The translations under genes and the position numbers were made by a program. The notes beneath the pieces were generated by a model. It searched no databases. It was not told where the DNA came from and worked only from the letters and a program-made list of their open reading frames with translations. From the NCBI GenBank assembly GCA_026393985.1, contig JAPKZB010000086.1:1-64000 (forward strand): a stretch of DNA of 64,000 nt. The letters are read 5' to 3'. Of the stretch, positions 45,296 through 54,163 are shown one piece after another. This DNA is from Acidobacteriota bacterium (lineage in GTDB: Bacteria; Acidobacteriota; Terriglobia; Bryobacterales; Bryobacteraceae). Position 1 is the stretch's first letter, and every line of letters begins with the position of its first letter.

Positions 45296-46426
45296 ATGGC
45301 AGAACCTATATGGAGCCAGTTCATTCATCCGGAGACGATTCTTGAACAGGTGCGCAACACGGTCCCGTTTCTCCGTCTGGGGGCGGTGGAACCGGGACCG
45401 CTGATCGGGATGGGTGAGACGCCTGTGGGCTACCTGCGGGTGCTGGGTTCGGCGCAGGCGGTGGAAACCCTGGACGATTACTTCGCGCTCTGCTGCTCGG
45501 CCCATCAGGCCACAGTGGCGACGTTTGTGCCGACCGATGTGGACAGCAAGATCCGGGGCGTGTTGTGGAATCAGACGCGGGACCCGGAGATTCTGGGGCG
45601 GATGGCGGCGTTTACTCTGCAGATGAAAGGGTGGACGACGGAGGGGATTTCGACGCGGGTGACGGTTGACCCGCAGTGGGGACCGGTCTCCGGGCACAAC
45701 GGCGAATGGTTTTCGGTGGCGAGCGGCGGTCTGGGGCGGTATCTGCAGTTGGGCTGGGAGGATCCTTTCACCGGGCCGATTGCTGAGGAGCTTGAGCGGG
45801 AGGCGCAGGCGTTCGGCAACGCGCTGCGGACGCCGGGCAGGGAACTGGAGACGTTACAATTGGCCGTTTCGATTACCCATAACCTGGGCGACCTGGATCA
45901 GGGCATCGGTTATTGGGAAGGCGCGGCGAAGCAGTCGGAGGCCAAGCGGCGCTTTTCCCGGCTGGCGCATGAGAACAAGACGCCTTTTGGCGGGATTTTC
46001 GGGCATGTTGCGAATTTGTACCGGGAGTGTTTGAGCGCCGAGGGCCACCGGCACTATCCGCTGCGCGGGGTGAAGGCGCTTCGGCGGTCGCCGGTGCTGT
46101 TACTGCCGCTGGGGCCGTTTTTTGACGACTGGGGGGAAGTGATCGGCGGCAGTCCGCTGCTCGATGACGCCGAACGGTCGGAGGTTCTGGACGCGTTGCT
46201 GCGGGGATGTAAGAAGATCGACAACCAACTGGGCTACTTCCGGGCGCTGGCGGGCTGGCAGCAGTCGCACGGACGCAGTTTTGAGCGGGCGGTCGAGGGG
46301 TTGCCGGCTAGCGGGAAGAAGCTGTTGCGGGAGCCGGAGTTGCGCAAGAAGATCTCGATCCCGCGGCGGAGCTTTGAATCGAGCTACGTTAAGCGGGTGG
46401 AGGCTTTACGGGCTAAGCTGCGCTGA
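45296..46426 (+). CDS. Unrecognised 376-residue protein directly after ftsZ
   Basis: I do not recognise this protein. It starts MAEPIWSQFIHPETILEQVR and has no signal peptide or membrane helix. The N-terminal half is mixed (GPLIGMGETPVGYLRVLG; WGPVSGHNGEWFSVASGGLG), the C-terminal half is helical and charged, ending in a basic stretch (KKISIPRRSFESSYVKRVEALRAKL). It begins 19 nt after the ftsZ stop on the same strand, so it is probably expressed with the division cluster. Its last 43 bp overlap the convergent pseudouridine synthase gene. Confidence 0.65.
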   Translation: MAEPIWSQFIHPETILEQVRNTVPFLRLGAVEPGPLIGMGETPVGYLRVLGSAQAVETLDDYFALCCSAHQATVATFVPTDVDSKIRGVLWNQTRDPEILGRMAAFTLQMKGWTTEGISTRVTVDPQWGPVSGHNGEWFSVASGGLGRYLQLGWEDPFTGPIAEELEREAQAFGNALRTPGRELETLQLAVSITHNLGDLDQGIGYWEGAAKQSEAKRRFSRLAHENKTPFGGIFGHVANLYRECLSAEGHRHYPLRGVKALRRSPVLLLPLGPFFDDWGEVIGGSPLLDDAERSEVLDALLRGCKKIDNQLGYFRALAGWQQSHGRSFERAVEGLPASGKKLLREPELRKKISIPRRSFESSYVKRVEALRAKLR

Positions 46427-47139
46427 GGGCCGAGGGCGGCGCACTCCCGGGGTTCGAGATAGCGCCATTTGCCCACTTCGAGTGACCCGATGCCGAGCGG
46501 TCCGATGGCGACACGGACCAGTTTGAGGACGGTGGCGCCGAGGGCTTCGACCATGCGGCGGACCTGGCGGTTACGGCCCTCGGTGAGGGTGATCTCAAAG
46601 TGGGTGTACTTTTCGCTGTCGCGGATGCGCGTGACGGTGGCCGGGCGCGTGGGGCCGTCGTCGAGTTCGATACCTTGGCGGAGCCGAGCCAACTCCTCAT
46701 CGGTCAGCCGGCGATTGGCTTTGACGAGATAGCGCTTGGCGACATGGAAGTCGGGGTTCATGATGCGCTCGGCAAACTGGGTATCGTTGGTGAGCAGGAG
46801 CAGGCCACTAGTATCGAGATCGAGGCGTCCGACCGGGACGACGAAGGTGCCGACGTCGCTGAGCAGGTCGTAGACGGTGGGGCGGTTTTCCGGGTCTTTG
46901 TAGGTGGTGAGGTAGCCTTTGGGCTTGTAGAGGACGAGGTAGACGTGCTCTTTGCGGACGAGCGGTTTGCCGTCGAACAGCACCTTGTCGCGGTCCATGT
47001 CGACCCAGTGGTCGGGGTTGAGGATCACGCGGCGGTTTACGGCGACGCGGCCGGCACCGATCCAGCCGCGGGCTTCGGTGCGGGAGCCCAGGCCCGCCTT
47101 TGAAATCACCCGTTCCAAGGTCTTTAGCGGCTTTTTCAA
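46384..47139 (-). CDS. RsuA/RluB-family pseudouridine synthase
   Basis: This 251-residue enzyme converts uridine to pseudouridine in rRNA. An S4 RNA-binding domain (LERVISKAGLGSRTEARGWI) is followed by the catalytic domain with the key Asp in GRLDLDTSGLLLLT and the late EGRNRQVRRMVEALG. Layout and length fit RluB/RluE/RsuA; the target nucleotide cannot be fixed. It converges on the unknown gene after ftsZ. Confidence 0.92.
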   Translation of the reverse strand: MKKPLKTLERVISKAGLGSRTEARGWIGAGRVAVNRRVILNPDHWVDMDRDKVLFDGKPLVRKEHVYLVLYKPKGYLTTYKDPENRPTVYDLLSDVGTFVVPVGRLDLDTSGLLLLTNDTQFAERIMNPDFHVAKRYLVKANRRLTDEELARLRQGIELDDGPTRPATVTRIRDSEKYTHFEITLTEGRNRQVRRMVEALGATVLKLVRVAIGPLGIGSLEVGKWRYLEPRECAALGPQRSLARKASTRLT

Positions 47140-47162
47140 CTCTTTAGTGTATCGTTAAGCAC

Positions 47163-48050
47163 ATGGGCCGGGAAACGAAAGCGAGGGTGCGGGTGGCGGT
47201 GGTGCAGGCGGGATCGGTGCCTTGGGATACGGCGGCGAGTCTGGCGCGGCTGGATTACTGGGCGGGTGAGGCGGCGGCAGCAGGCGCGGAGTTGGTGGTG
47301 TTTCCCGAGGCGTTTATCGGGGGCTACCCGAAGGGCCTGGACTTTGGCGTGACGGTGGGCCGGCGCACGGAGGCGGGCCGGCGACTGTTTGCCCGCTACG
47401 CGGCCGGGGCAGTGGAGGATGTCGCGGCGCTGGGGGCCGTGGCGGCCGAGCGCGGGGTGTGGCTGGTGGCGGGCGCGATCGAACGGGAGGGCGGAACGCT
47501 GTATTGCACCGTGTTCTATTTGCGGCCGGACGGGACGGTGGCGGGCAAGCACCGGAAGGTGATGCCGACGGCCATGGAGCGACTGATCTGGGGCGCGGGG
47601 GACGGCAGTACGCTGGGGGTGGTGGAGACGCCGCTGGGGCGCGTGGGAGCAGCGATCTGCTGGGAGAGCTACATGCCGCAGTTGCGGCTGGCGCTCTATG
47701 GGCAGGGGGTGGAGTTGTACTGTGCGCCGACGGTGGACGATCGCGAGACCTGGTTGCCGACGATGCGGCATATTGCGATGGAAGGGCGCTGCTTTGTCTT
47801 GAGCGCCTGCCAGTGGCAGCGGCCGGGAGAGTGGGGGGAGATTGCGGGAGGGAGCGTGATTGTGGATCCGCTGGGGCAGGTGTTAGCCGGTCCGAAGCGG
47901 GATGGCGAAGGGTTGTTGGTGGCTGATTTGGAGATGGGCAAGATCCGGGAGGCCCAGTTCGACTTGGACGTAGTGGGCCATTACGGGAGACCGGACCTGT
48001 TCCGGTTGACCGTGAACCGTCAGGTGCAACGGAGCGTTGACGGGGATTAG
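47163..48050 (+). CDS. Nitrilase-family carbon-nitrogen hydrolase
   Basis: This 295-residue protein has the complete Glu-Lys-Cys triad: E49 in VVFPEAFIGGYPKG, K132 in GKHRKVMPT and C166 in AAICWESYMPQ. The motif pattern (GGYPKG, RKVMPTAMER, CWESYMP) is that of true nitrilases, which hydrolyse nitriles to acids, rather than amidases. Start and stop leave small gaps to its neighbours. The substrate is unknown. Confidence 0.9.
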   Translation: MGRETKARVRVAVVQAGSVPWDTAASLARLDYWAGEAAAAGAELVVFPEAFIGGYPKGLDFGVTVGRRTEAGRRLFARYAAGAVEDVAALGAVAAERGVWLVAGAIEREGGTLYCTVFYLRPDGTVAGKHRKVMPTAMERLIWGAGDGSTLGVVETPLGRVGAAICWESYMPQLRLALYGQGVELYCAPTVDDRETWLPTMRHIAMEGRCFVLSACQWQRPGEWGEIAGGSVIVDPLGQVLAGPKRDGEGLLVADLEMGKIREAQFDLDVVGHYGRPDLFRLTVNRQVQRSVDGD

Positions 48051-48059
48051 GGAAAGGGA

Positions 48060-48437
48060 TTAAGCCGGCGGGGTGAGGCCGAGGGCTTCGAGGAGAGCGG
48101 GCGGAGCGAACGGTTTCTGGAGCGCCGCGGCGCGGTGGCGGACAGGTGGTGGTAGCAGCTCTGTGGATACGGGGTAGCCGCTTGAGAGCACTCCGATGAG
48201 GGCGGTGTCCTGCGCGAGGATTTCGGCGAGCCATTCGGCCCCGGAGCCATCCGGCAGGGTCAGATCGACGACGGCGTGCGAGTGGAGGCCGGGCGCGAAC
48301 GTGGCGCGTGCCTCGGCCAGCGAAACGGCAAGGTCGGCCGGGACGCCGGCCCGAGCGAGGAAACGCAGGAGGAGACGGCCCAGAGTTGGATCGTCATCGA
48401 CTACCAGAACCTGGATTGCGGCGGTCCGCTCCTGCAT
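48060..48437 (-). CDS. Stand-alone response regulator receiver protein
   Basis: This 125-residue protein is a single receiver domain: acidic pair in VVDDDPTLG, phospho-Asp in AVVDLTLPDGSG, Ser in GVLSSGYP and the Lys in LQKPF. No DNA-binding or enzymatic output domain is attached. The ATG at 48437 is chosen; an in-frame TTG nine codons earlier would overlap the end of the outer-membrane gene. No adjacent kinase is visible. Confidence 0.8.
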   Translation of the reverse strand: MQERTAAIQVLVVDDDPTLGRLLLRFLARAGVPADLAVSLAEARATFAPGLHSHAVVDLTLPDGSGAEWLAEILAQDTALIGVLSSGYPVSTELLPPPVRHRAAALQKPFAPPALLEALGLTPPA

Positions 48438-48453
48438 GGAAAGCCGGCCCCGC

Positions 48454-49803
48454 CTACCGTCCAAGCGGGAATGAGCTTGGCGAGTAGGAGATTCCCATGG
48501 TGAAGCGATTTCCGTTCCGGTCCAGGGTCGAGCGCTCTAACTGGAATCTGCGGTGCTCCACGGAGCCGAAAATGCTGATTTCGGTGGTGATCGTCCGAGT
48601 GAAACCAGTCTGCGCGAACCATGATTTGAAACCACCAAGCTGGGTGTCTGTAACCTGATTCATGTTGTTGCGGCCTGCGCTGAAGGTCAGGCTCCAGTTG
48701 CGAGCGGCGGAATAGACGCCCGAGATGGATGCAAGATCATTCATGGACGTCAGCAAAAGTCCGTTTCCTGGAACGACGGTCCGATCTAGTCGGCCCTCGA
48801 AGGAGCTGCGCCGGTAGCGACGGATCACGGCAAAGCTGTATCCGGTCGCCCAGCGGGTAGCGTCGAACGCCTCGCTGCCGGCAGGGGTTCCGAGCAGGGC
48901 CGCAATAACGGGATCCAGCTGCACCCGTCGGACGCCAATAGTACGGATCGATTGGCGACCCGCGGAGGCATTAATCTGCCACTCCCGTCCGATCTTCTGG
49001 CCGATGTTCAGATTGGCGCCGTGGATGTTCGATTCGCCAAACGCCCGGCCGAAGTCGAAGTGAGAGAACTCGTAGGAGACCCCGATCGAGGTATTCCGAT
49101 TCAAGCGGTAGAGGACGCCGGAGTTAGCGCCATAAAGGTTGGCGTCGGCCAATGCCTTGGCATTGCGACGAACAACCCCTCCATTTCCACCGCCATTGAG
49201 GTGCCACCGGGAACTCAACCGGTAGGACAAGACCATCTGCGACTGCAGGAAATTGATCCGGTTGTCGAAAAGCTCATTCACCGGATTGGAAGGGGTGGCG
49301 GCACCCAGGATTGGCTGGTTCAGAGGGTTACCTAAAAGGCGGTTCGTTGAATTACCCATCGTGTTCCAGTTCATATCCAGGCTGCGGCTGATCCGGCGCG
49401 AGAAGCCAAGATTCAGCGCCTGGTTGAAACCGCTGAAACCTTGGGTGGATGGGAAATGGTTATAGTTGCCAGAATAGGAGATCCCCAGCAGGGAACGGCG
49501 GAATCTCTTTTGTCCTGAAACTTCGAAACCACCCATGACGCCATAGGAACCGCCACCGGGCGCCAGATTCCCCTGGCCATCGGTCTTGAATGCGCCTAGC
49601 AGAGTATCGTAAGTTCCGGATGCCGTGAAGTTGAAGCGGATGGGAAGAGGGTCGGCCCCGGATCGACCGACCAGGCTCTCCCCGAGGCCCATCATTTTCG
49701 GCCCGTCGTAGGACGACGCACCGCTACCACTGGTCGCTTCCTGAGCGGGGAGCGCGATAGCAACCAGAAAGACTGGAAAGGTGCGGGACAGAAATCTGAA
49801 CAT
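48454..49803 (-). CDS. Outer-membrane beta-barrel-like protein
   Basis: This 449-residue protein has a signal peptide (MFRFLSRTFPVFLVAIALPA) followed by many alternating strands (GYSFAVIRRYRRSSFEGRLD, WSLTFSAGRNN, EISIFGSVEHRRFQLE) and ends in strand-like FTMGISYSPS. This composition suggests an outer-membrane barrel. No family motif is recognised. Base composition is more balanced and AT-richer than its neighbours. It diverges from the DUF4139 gene and is followed by the receiver protein gene. Confidence 0.7.
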   Translation of the reverse strand: MFRFLSRTFPVFLVAIALPAQEATSGSGASSYDGPKMMGLGESLVGRSGADPLPIRFNFTASGTYDTLLGAFKTDGQGNLAPGGGSYGVMGGFEVSGQKRFRRSLLGISYSGNYNHFPSTQGFSGFNQALNLGFSRRISRSLDMNWNTMGNSTNRLLGNPLNQPILGAATPSNPVNELFDNRINFLQSQMVLSYRLSSRWHLNGGGNGGVVRRNAKALADANLYGANSGVLYRLNRNTSIGVSYEFSHFDFGRAFGESNIHGANLNIGQKIGREWQINASAGRQSIRTIGVRRVQLDPVIAALLGTPAGSEAFDATRWATGYSFAVIRRYRRSSFEGRLDRTVVPGNGLLLTSMNDLASISGVYSAARNWSLTFSAGRNNMNQVTDTQLGGFKSWFAQTGFTRTITTEISIFGSVEHRRFQLERSTLDRNGNRFTMGISYSPSSFPLGR

Positions 49804-49821
49804 ACACTCGCTATTTAGGAA

Positions 49822-49912
49822 TATCGGCAGACCGAGGGAGATTCTTTACAACAATTGCTGGTTTTCGTTCCGATACTCACCCTACTAAATTAGCAGGAAA
49901 GTACTGCCGATA
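49822..49912. repeat. Inverted repeat in the divergent intergenic region
   Basis: TATCGGCAG (49822-49830) and CTGCCGATA (49904-49912) are exact inverted copies 73 bp apart in the AT-richer 241-bp gap between the outer-membrane gene and the DUF4139 gene. It could be a pair of regulator sites or a long stem. Nothing else clear is seen in this gap. Confidence 0.4.
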
Positions 49913-50044
49913 GAGGAATCGAATTGCTGCTTCCCTGAATTCCTGAAACGCGTCATGATCGTAACGAGTCCCACTATGGCGAAACGGAAGACATCTGTCC
50001 AAGGAACGGCATCCCGGCGCACTTCCTCTCGTCAAGGAGATCAT

Positions 50045-51994
50045 GTGAAAAATAGTCTTGTTCCCGCGGTACTGGCGGCCACCTCTCTGGTCGCCGCCGA
50101 ATTGCCCGTCAAGCGAGTCGTCCTCTATAAACATGGGGTCGGATACTTTGAACGCGCCGGCGAGGTGCCGAGCGGGCAAACCGCTCGGCTGGAGTTCAAG
50201 CCCAACGATATGAACGACGTTCTCAAGTCGCTGGTGGTTGACGAACAGGGCGGCGGGCGGGTTACCGGGGTTCGCTACGATTCGGCCAACCCGGCACAGA
50301 GTTCGCTCAACGTGGAAGCCGGGGTGGCGCTGGCGAAGTTCCTTGACGGGTTGCGCGGGGCCAAGGTGGATGTCGAGTTAGTGGCGGGCAGGATATCCGG
50401 GGCGATTGTCAGCGGGCGCGTCGTGCCATCGACGGACCAGAAGGCGCAGCAGGAGTTGCTCGTGCTGCTGACCGATGGCGGCGAGTTACGGACGCTCGAC
50501 CTGGCCGGCGCGAATACGGTGCGGCTCACCGATCCGCTGCTGCAGTTGAAGCTGCGGGAGTATCTGCAGTCGATGGCGGGGCTGCGGACGCAGGAGCAGC
50601 GGGCGGTTTACATCGACGGCGAGTCGACGCGGGCGCGGCAGATTCGGGCCAGCTATCTGCTGCCGACCCCGATCTGGAAGTCGAGCTACCGGCTGATTCT
50701 CGGGGCGGCGCCGTTGCTTGAGGGCTGGGCGATCGTGGATAACACCACCGACAGCGACTGGTCCGGGATTACGCTCTCGCTCGTCTCGGGCAAGCCCGTG
50801 AGCTTCCAGAGCCGGCTTTATGCTCCGAAGTTTATCGAGCGGCCGTTTGCCGACCTGGCTGAGGAGCGGGCCGTGGCGCCGGAGCTTTACCGGGGAGCGA
50901 TGGCCGGGAGTCCGCCGCCGGCCGCGATGGTGGCTCCGATGGTCAAGAGTAGGGCCGCGCGCCTGGACACGGCTGCGATGTTTGCCGAAGCGGCGCCGGC
51001 GCAGAGCAACGTGGCGGTGGAGACGACCGGCCGCGAACTCGGCGAACTGTTTGAATATGCCTTCGCCACGCCGGTGACGGTGAAAAAGAACGAATCGGCT
51101 ATGCTGCCGTTTCTCCAGCAGCCGGTGCAGGCCCGCAAGCTGCTGATCTACAGCGACGAAAGCCTGGCCAATCCGCGCACCGCCTCCGAGATCACGAACA
51201 ACACCGGCAAGACGCTCGATGGTGGGCCGATCACGGTATTCGACAACGGCGCCTACGCGGGCGAGGCGCTCGTGGAAACCGTCAAGGCAGGCGACAGACG
51301 GCTGATTTCTTACGGTATCGACCTGGGGACGCGGATTACGACCAACTTCGATAGCGAAGAGCGGCAGGTGCGGGAGATCCGGGCTAGCCGGGGCGTTCTC
51401 ATGGCCAAGGGGAGCCGGGAGGAGACCAAGACCTACACGATCAAGAACGTCGACCCGCGCGCCAAAACCCTCATCATTCAGCATCCGCTGCGCGCGGGCT
51501 ACAAGCTGATCGGGGTCACCCCAGTCGAGAAGACCGCCACCGACTACCGTTTCGCGGTGGAGTTGAAGCCGAATGCCGAGCAGACGTTTACCGTCAAGGA
51601 GGAGTTCGTGGTCGAGCAGACCTACCTGCTCTCTTCCGATACGGCCGACCAGATTGAGATCTTCCTCCGGAACCCCACGCTGAGCCCGGCCGGCAAACAG
51701 GCGCTCGGCAAAATCCAGGCGCTCAAAGCGCAGATCGCCGCCGTCGTCCAGTCGATCCAGGCTAACCAGAGCCAGACCGCCGGTTTGGTGAAAGACCAGG
51801 AGCGGCTGCGCGAGAACATCCGGTCTTTGAACTCGGTGACCGGACAGGAGCAGCAGGTGCAGCGCTATGCGCGGGATCTGGCCGAGCGCGAGACGCGGAT
51901 CGTGGCGCTGCGGGATCAACTGCAGGCTGAACAGCAGAAGAGGGCTGCGTTAGAATCGGAGCTGAATGCCTTCCTGGCAAACGTTACATTCTGA
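50045..51994 (+). CDS. Exported DUF4139 domain protein with C-terminal coiled coil
   Basis: This 649-residue protein starts at GTG with AAGGAG 5 nt upstream and has a signal-peptide-like N-terminus (VKNSLVPAVLAATSLVAAE). The body fits the DUF4139/mucoidy inhibitor A-like group: LPVKRVVLYKHGVGYFER at the start, YLLPTPIWKSSYRLIL and AIVDNTTDSDWSGITLSLVSG in the middle. The last 100 residues are a coiled coil (about 545-645). Function is unknown; surface location is inferred. An upstream in-frame ATG would add a basic stretch that hides the signal. Confidence 0.8.
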   Translation: MKNSLVPAVLAATSLVAAELPVKRVVLYKHGVGYFERAGEVPSGQTARLEFKPNDMNDVLKSLVVDEQGGGRVTGVRYDSANPAQSSLNVEAGVALAKFLDGLRGAKVDVELVAGRISGAIVSGRVVPSTDQKAQQELLVLLTDGGELRTLDLAGANTVRLTDPLLQLKLREYLQSMAGLRTQEQRAVYIDGESTRARQIRASYLLPTPIWKSSYRLILGAAPLLEGWAIVDNTTDSDWSGITLSLVSGKPVSFQSRLYAPKFIERPFADLAEERAVAPELYRGAMAGSPPPAAMVAPMVKSRAARLDTAAMFAEAAPAQSNVAVETTGRELGELFEYAFATPVTVKKNESAMLPFLQQPVQARKLLIYSDESLANPRTASEITNNTGKTLDGGPITVFDNGAYAGEALVETVKAGDRRLISYGIDLGTRITTNFDSEERQVREIRASRGVLMAKGSREETKTYTIKNVDPRAKTLIIQHPLRAGYKLIGVTPVEKTATDYRFAVELKPNAEQTFTVKEEFVVEQTYLLSSDTADQIEIFLRNPTLSPAGKQALGKIQALKAQIAAVVQSIQANQSQTAGLVKDQERLRENIRSLNSVTGQEQQVQRYARDLAERETRIVALRDQLQAEQQKRAALESELNAFLANVTF

Positions 51995-52009
51995 GGCTCG
52001 GGAGCTGCC

Positions 52010-52969
52010 GTGCGCATTGCGCTGATCGGCTACGGCAGCGTTGGCCAGGCGTTCGCGCGGCTGCTCGCCGGGCAGCGAAAACGCTACCCGTTCCGGATCA
52101 CCGCCATTCAGACGCGGAAGCATACTGCTTACGATCCGCAGGGCTTGCCGCTCGAGCCGGACTGGGGGCCGCCCGCTGCCGTGTCCGAGTTTCTCGACCG
52201 GGCCGAACCGGAGGTGGTCATCGAGATCACCTCTCTCAATCCGGTGGACGGCGAGCCGGCCATCAGCCACATCCGGGCGGCGTTCGCCCGCGGCTTGCCG
52301 GTTATCACGGCGAACAAAGGGCCGATCGCCCACGCCTATGCCGCGCTCCGCGCCGAGGCGGCCGCCCGCCACATTCTGTTCCGGTTTGAATCGACGGTCA
52401 TGGACGGCTCCCCCGTCTTCAACCTCGTCCGGAACAATCTGCCCGGGGTGACCATTCACGGCATAAGCGGAGTTTTGAACTCGACGACCAAGGTGGTGCT
52501 GGCGGAGATGGCGCGGGGGCGGTCGCTGGCTGAAGGCATCCGGCTGGCCCAACAGATGGGGATCGCCGAGGCTGATCCGGCCTATGACATCGACGGCTGG
52601 GATTCGGCGGCGAAGACGGCCGCGCTGGCCAACGTGTTGCTCGACGCCGACGTCACGCCGCAGAGGGTGGACCGCGCCGGCATCGGGTCGATTACGCCCG
52701 AGCAGATCCGGGCGGCGCAGGCGGCCGGGTGCGTCATCGCGCTCGTTAGCCGCGCCCGGCGGGAGGCCGACGGGTCCTTGACGCTGACCGCGCGGCCGGA
52801 ATGGCTGCCGCAGGACGATCTGCTGGCCAACGTACAAGGCACCTCGAATGTCATCCTCCTGCACACCGATCTGATGGGAACGCAAGGCATCGTCTCGGTT
52901 AATCCGGGCGTGGAGCAAACCGCCTACGGACTGTTCGCCGATCTGGTCGATATCGCACAACAATTATGA
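52010..52969 (+). CDS. Homoserine dehydrogenase-like protein
   Basis: This 319-residue protein has an NAD(P) Rossmann start (IALIGYGSVGQAFARLL), the catalytic-type Lys in VITANKGPIAHAYA, and EADPAYDIDGWDSAAKTAAL, which corresponds to the homoserine dehydrogenase substrate site. The usual GIxNGTxNYIL reads GISGVLNSTTKVVL, and no ACT domain is present. It overlaps the next gene by ATGA. No threonine or methionine pathway gene is adjacent, so it may act on another substrate. Confidence 0.8.
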   Translation: MRIALIGYGSVGQAFARLLAGQRKRYPFRITAIQTRKHTAYDPQGLPLEPDWGPPAAVSEFLDRAEPEVVIEITSLNPVDGEPAISHIRAAFARGLPVITANKGPIAHAYAALRAEAAARHILFRFESTVMDGSPVFNLVRNNLPGVTIHGISGVLNSTTKVVLAEMARGRSLAEGIRLAQQMGIAEADPAYDIDGWDSAAKTAALANVLLDADVTPQRVDRAGIGSITPEQIRAAQAAGCVIALVSRARREADGSLTLTARPEWLPQDDLLANVQGTSNVILLHTDLMGTQGIVSVNPGVEQTAYGLFADLVDIAQQL

Positions 52970-53760
52970 AAGTTCTCCGTTTTCTCCACCAAGGACAGCT
53001 GCACGCCGGGGCGCTCACCGATGCCGGGGTGGTCGCTTTCCCTTCGAACGACCTGTTGGGTATGATCCAGTCGGGCCAGTGGCCCGCGATCAGCGGGCCG
53101 GCTATTGCGCTGGACGCGGTCACCCCGGTTCTGCCGTACGACGTGCCGCCTAAGATCTGGTGCATCGGGCTGAACTATCACTCGCACGCCGTCGATATCA
53201 ACGCGGTGCAGCCGGAGGAGCCGGGCAGCTTCATGAAGCCGGCTTCGTGCCTGTTTCCGCCTGAAGGCGAGATTGTGCTGCCGCCGCCGTCGGTGTCGAA
53301 CGACGTAGACGCCGAAGGGGAGTTGGCGGTCGTGATCGGCAAGCCGGTCAAGGGGCTAGCCTCGCTTGCCGAGGCGCACGCGGCGATCTTCGGCTACACG
53401 ACGACACTCGATTTGACCGCCCTCGACGTGCTGGCGAAAAACCCGCGCTACCTGACGCGGGCCAAGTCGATGGATACCTTCTTTACGTTCGGCCCGGTGA
53501 TTGTGACCAAAGACGAGATCGCCGAAGTGGACGACCTCGAAGTGATCACGGAACACAACGGCGCGGTCTGGTCGCGGGACTTCGTGCGGAACATGAAGCA
53601 CCGTCCGCTTGAACTGGTGCGGTTCCATAGTCAAGCGATGACGCTTTATCCGGGCGACATTATTTCCACGGGCTGCCCGAAGGGCGCGCGCATCAAGTCG
53701 GGCGATACCGTGCGGGCGCGGATTGCCGGGGTCGGCACGCTGGGCGCCACGGTTCGCTAA
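52966..53760 (+). CDS. Fumarylacetoacetate hydrolase family protein
   Basis: This 264-residue protein has the FAH-fold landmarks: WCIGLNYHSHAVD, FMKPASCLFPPEG, the metal-binding DVDAEGELAVVIGKPV and the C-terminal YPGDIISTGCPKG. Family members hydrolyse or decarboxylate beta-diketo and related acids in aromatic or sugar-acid breakdown. It is translationally coupled to the homoserine dehydrogenase-like gene, which suggests the two act in one pathway. Confidence 0.9.
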   Translation: MKVLRFLHQGQLHAGALTDAGVVAFPSNDLLGMIQSGQWPAISGPAIALDAVTPVLPYDVPPKIWCIGLNYHSHAVDINAVQPEEPGSFMKPASCLFPPEGEIVLPPPSVSNDVDAEGELAVVIGKPVKGLASLAEAHAAIFGYTTTLDLTALDVLAKNPRYLTRAKSMDTFFTFGPVIVTKDEIAEVDDLEVITEHNGAVWSRDFVRNMKHRPLELVRFHSQAMTLYPGDIISTGCPKGARIKSGDTVRARIAGVGTLGATVR

Positions 53761-53771
53761 ACTTAGCTTCT

Positions 53772-54125
53772 ATGGCCTCGGCATTGCAGCGTTTTATTCT
53801 GTGGGACTACCCGCGCGCCTCCTGGCAGTACGATGTGGTGGTTCTGCTGATTGTCGCCTTCATTTTCTTCACGCCGCGTGAGTGGTTCCGGGATCAACCG
53901 CGGGCGTCGTCGATTGTGCTGTTGCCGATTGCGGGAGCCGACGAGGTGTTCTATCTCGAACGGCAGCTGCTGGCTGATCTCGACGAGCCCGGCCGACTGG
54001 CCAAGGCGGGTGAACTTTTGAGGAACAAGGATGGCAAGAAGTTGGACGTACAGCGGGTAGAGCCTCTGTACAACTCCGAGAAAGAGATTATCGGCTTTGC
54101 CGCCTATACCCGTTTCCGCAAGTAG
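53772..54125 (+). CDS. Small single-pass membrane protein of unknown function
   Basis: This 117-residue protein has one membrane helix (about 20-35, DVVVLLIVAFIFFTPRE) after a short N-terminal part, and a charged soluble C-terminal part. No family is recognised. It lies 11 nt after the FAH gene and before lolA, so it may belong with either. Confidence 0.65.
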   Translation: MASALQRFILWDYPRASWQYDVVVLLIVAFIFFTPREWFRDQPRASSIVLLPIAGADEVFYLERQLLADLDEPGRLAKAGELLRNKDGKKLDVQRVEPLYNSEKEIIGFAAYTRFRK

Positions 54126-54163
54126 GAAACGGAGGTAACGGTTTATCCGTCCTAGTGAGTAAC

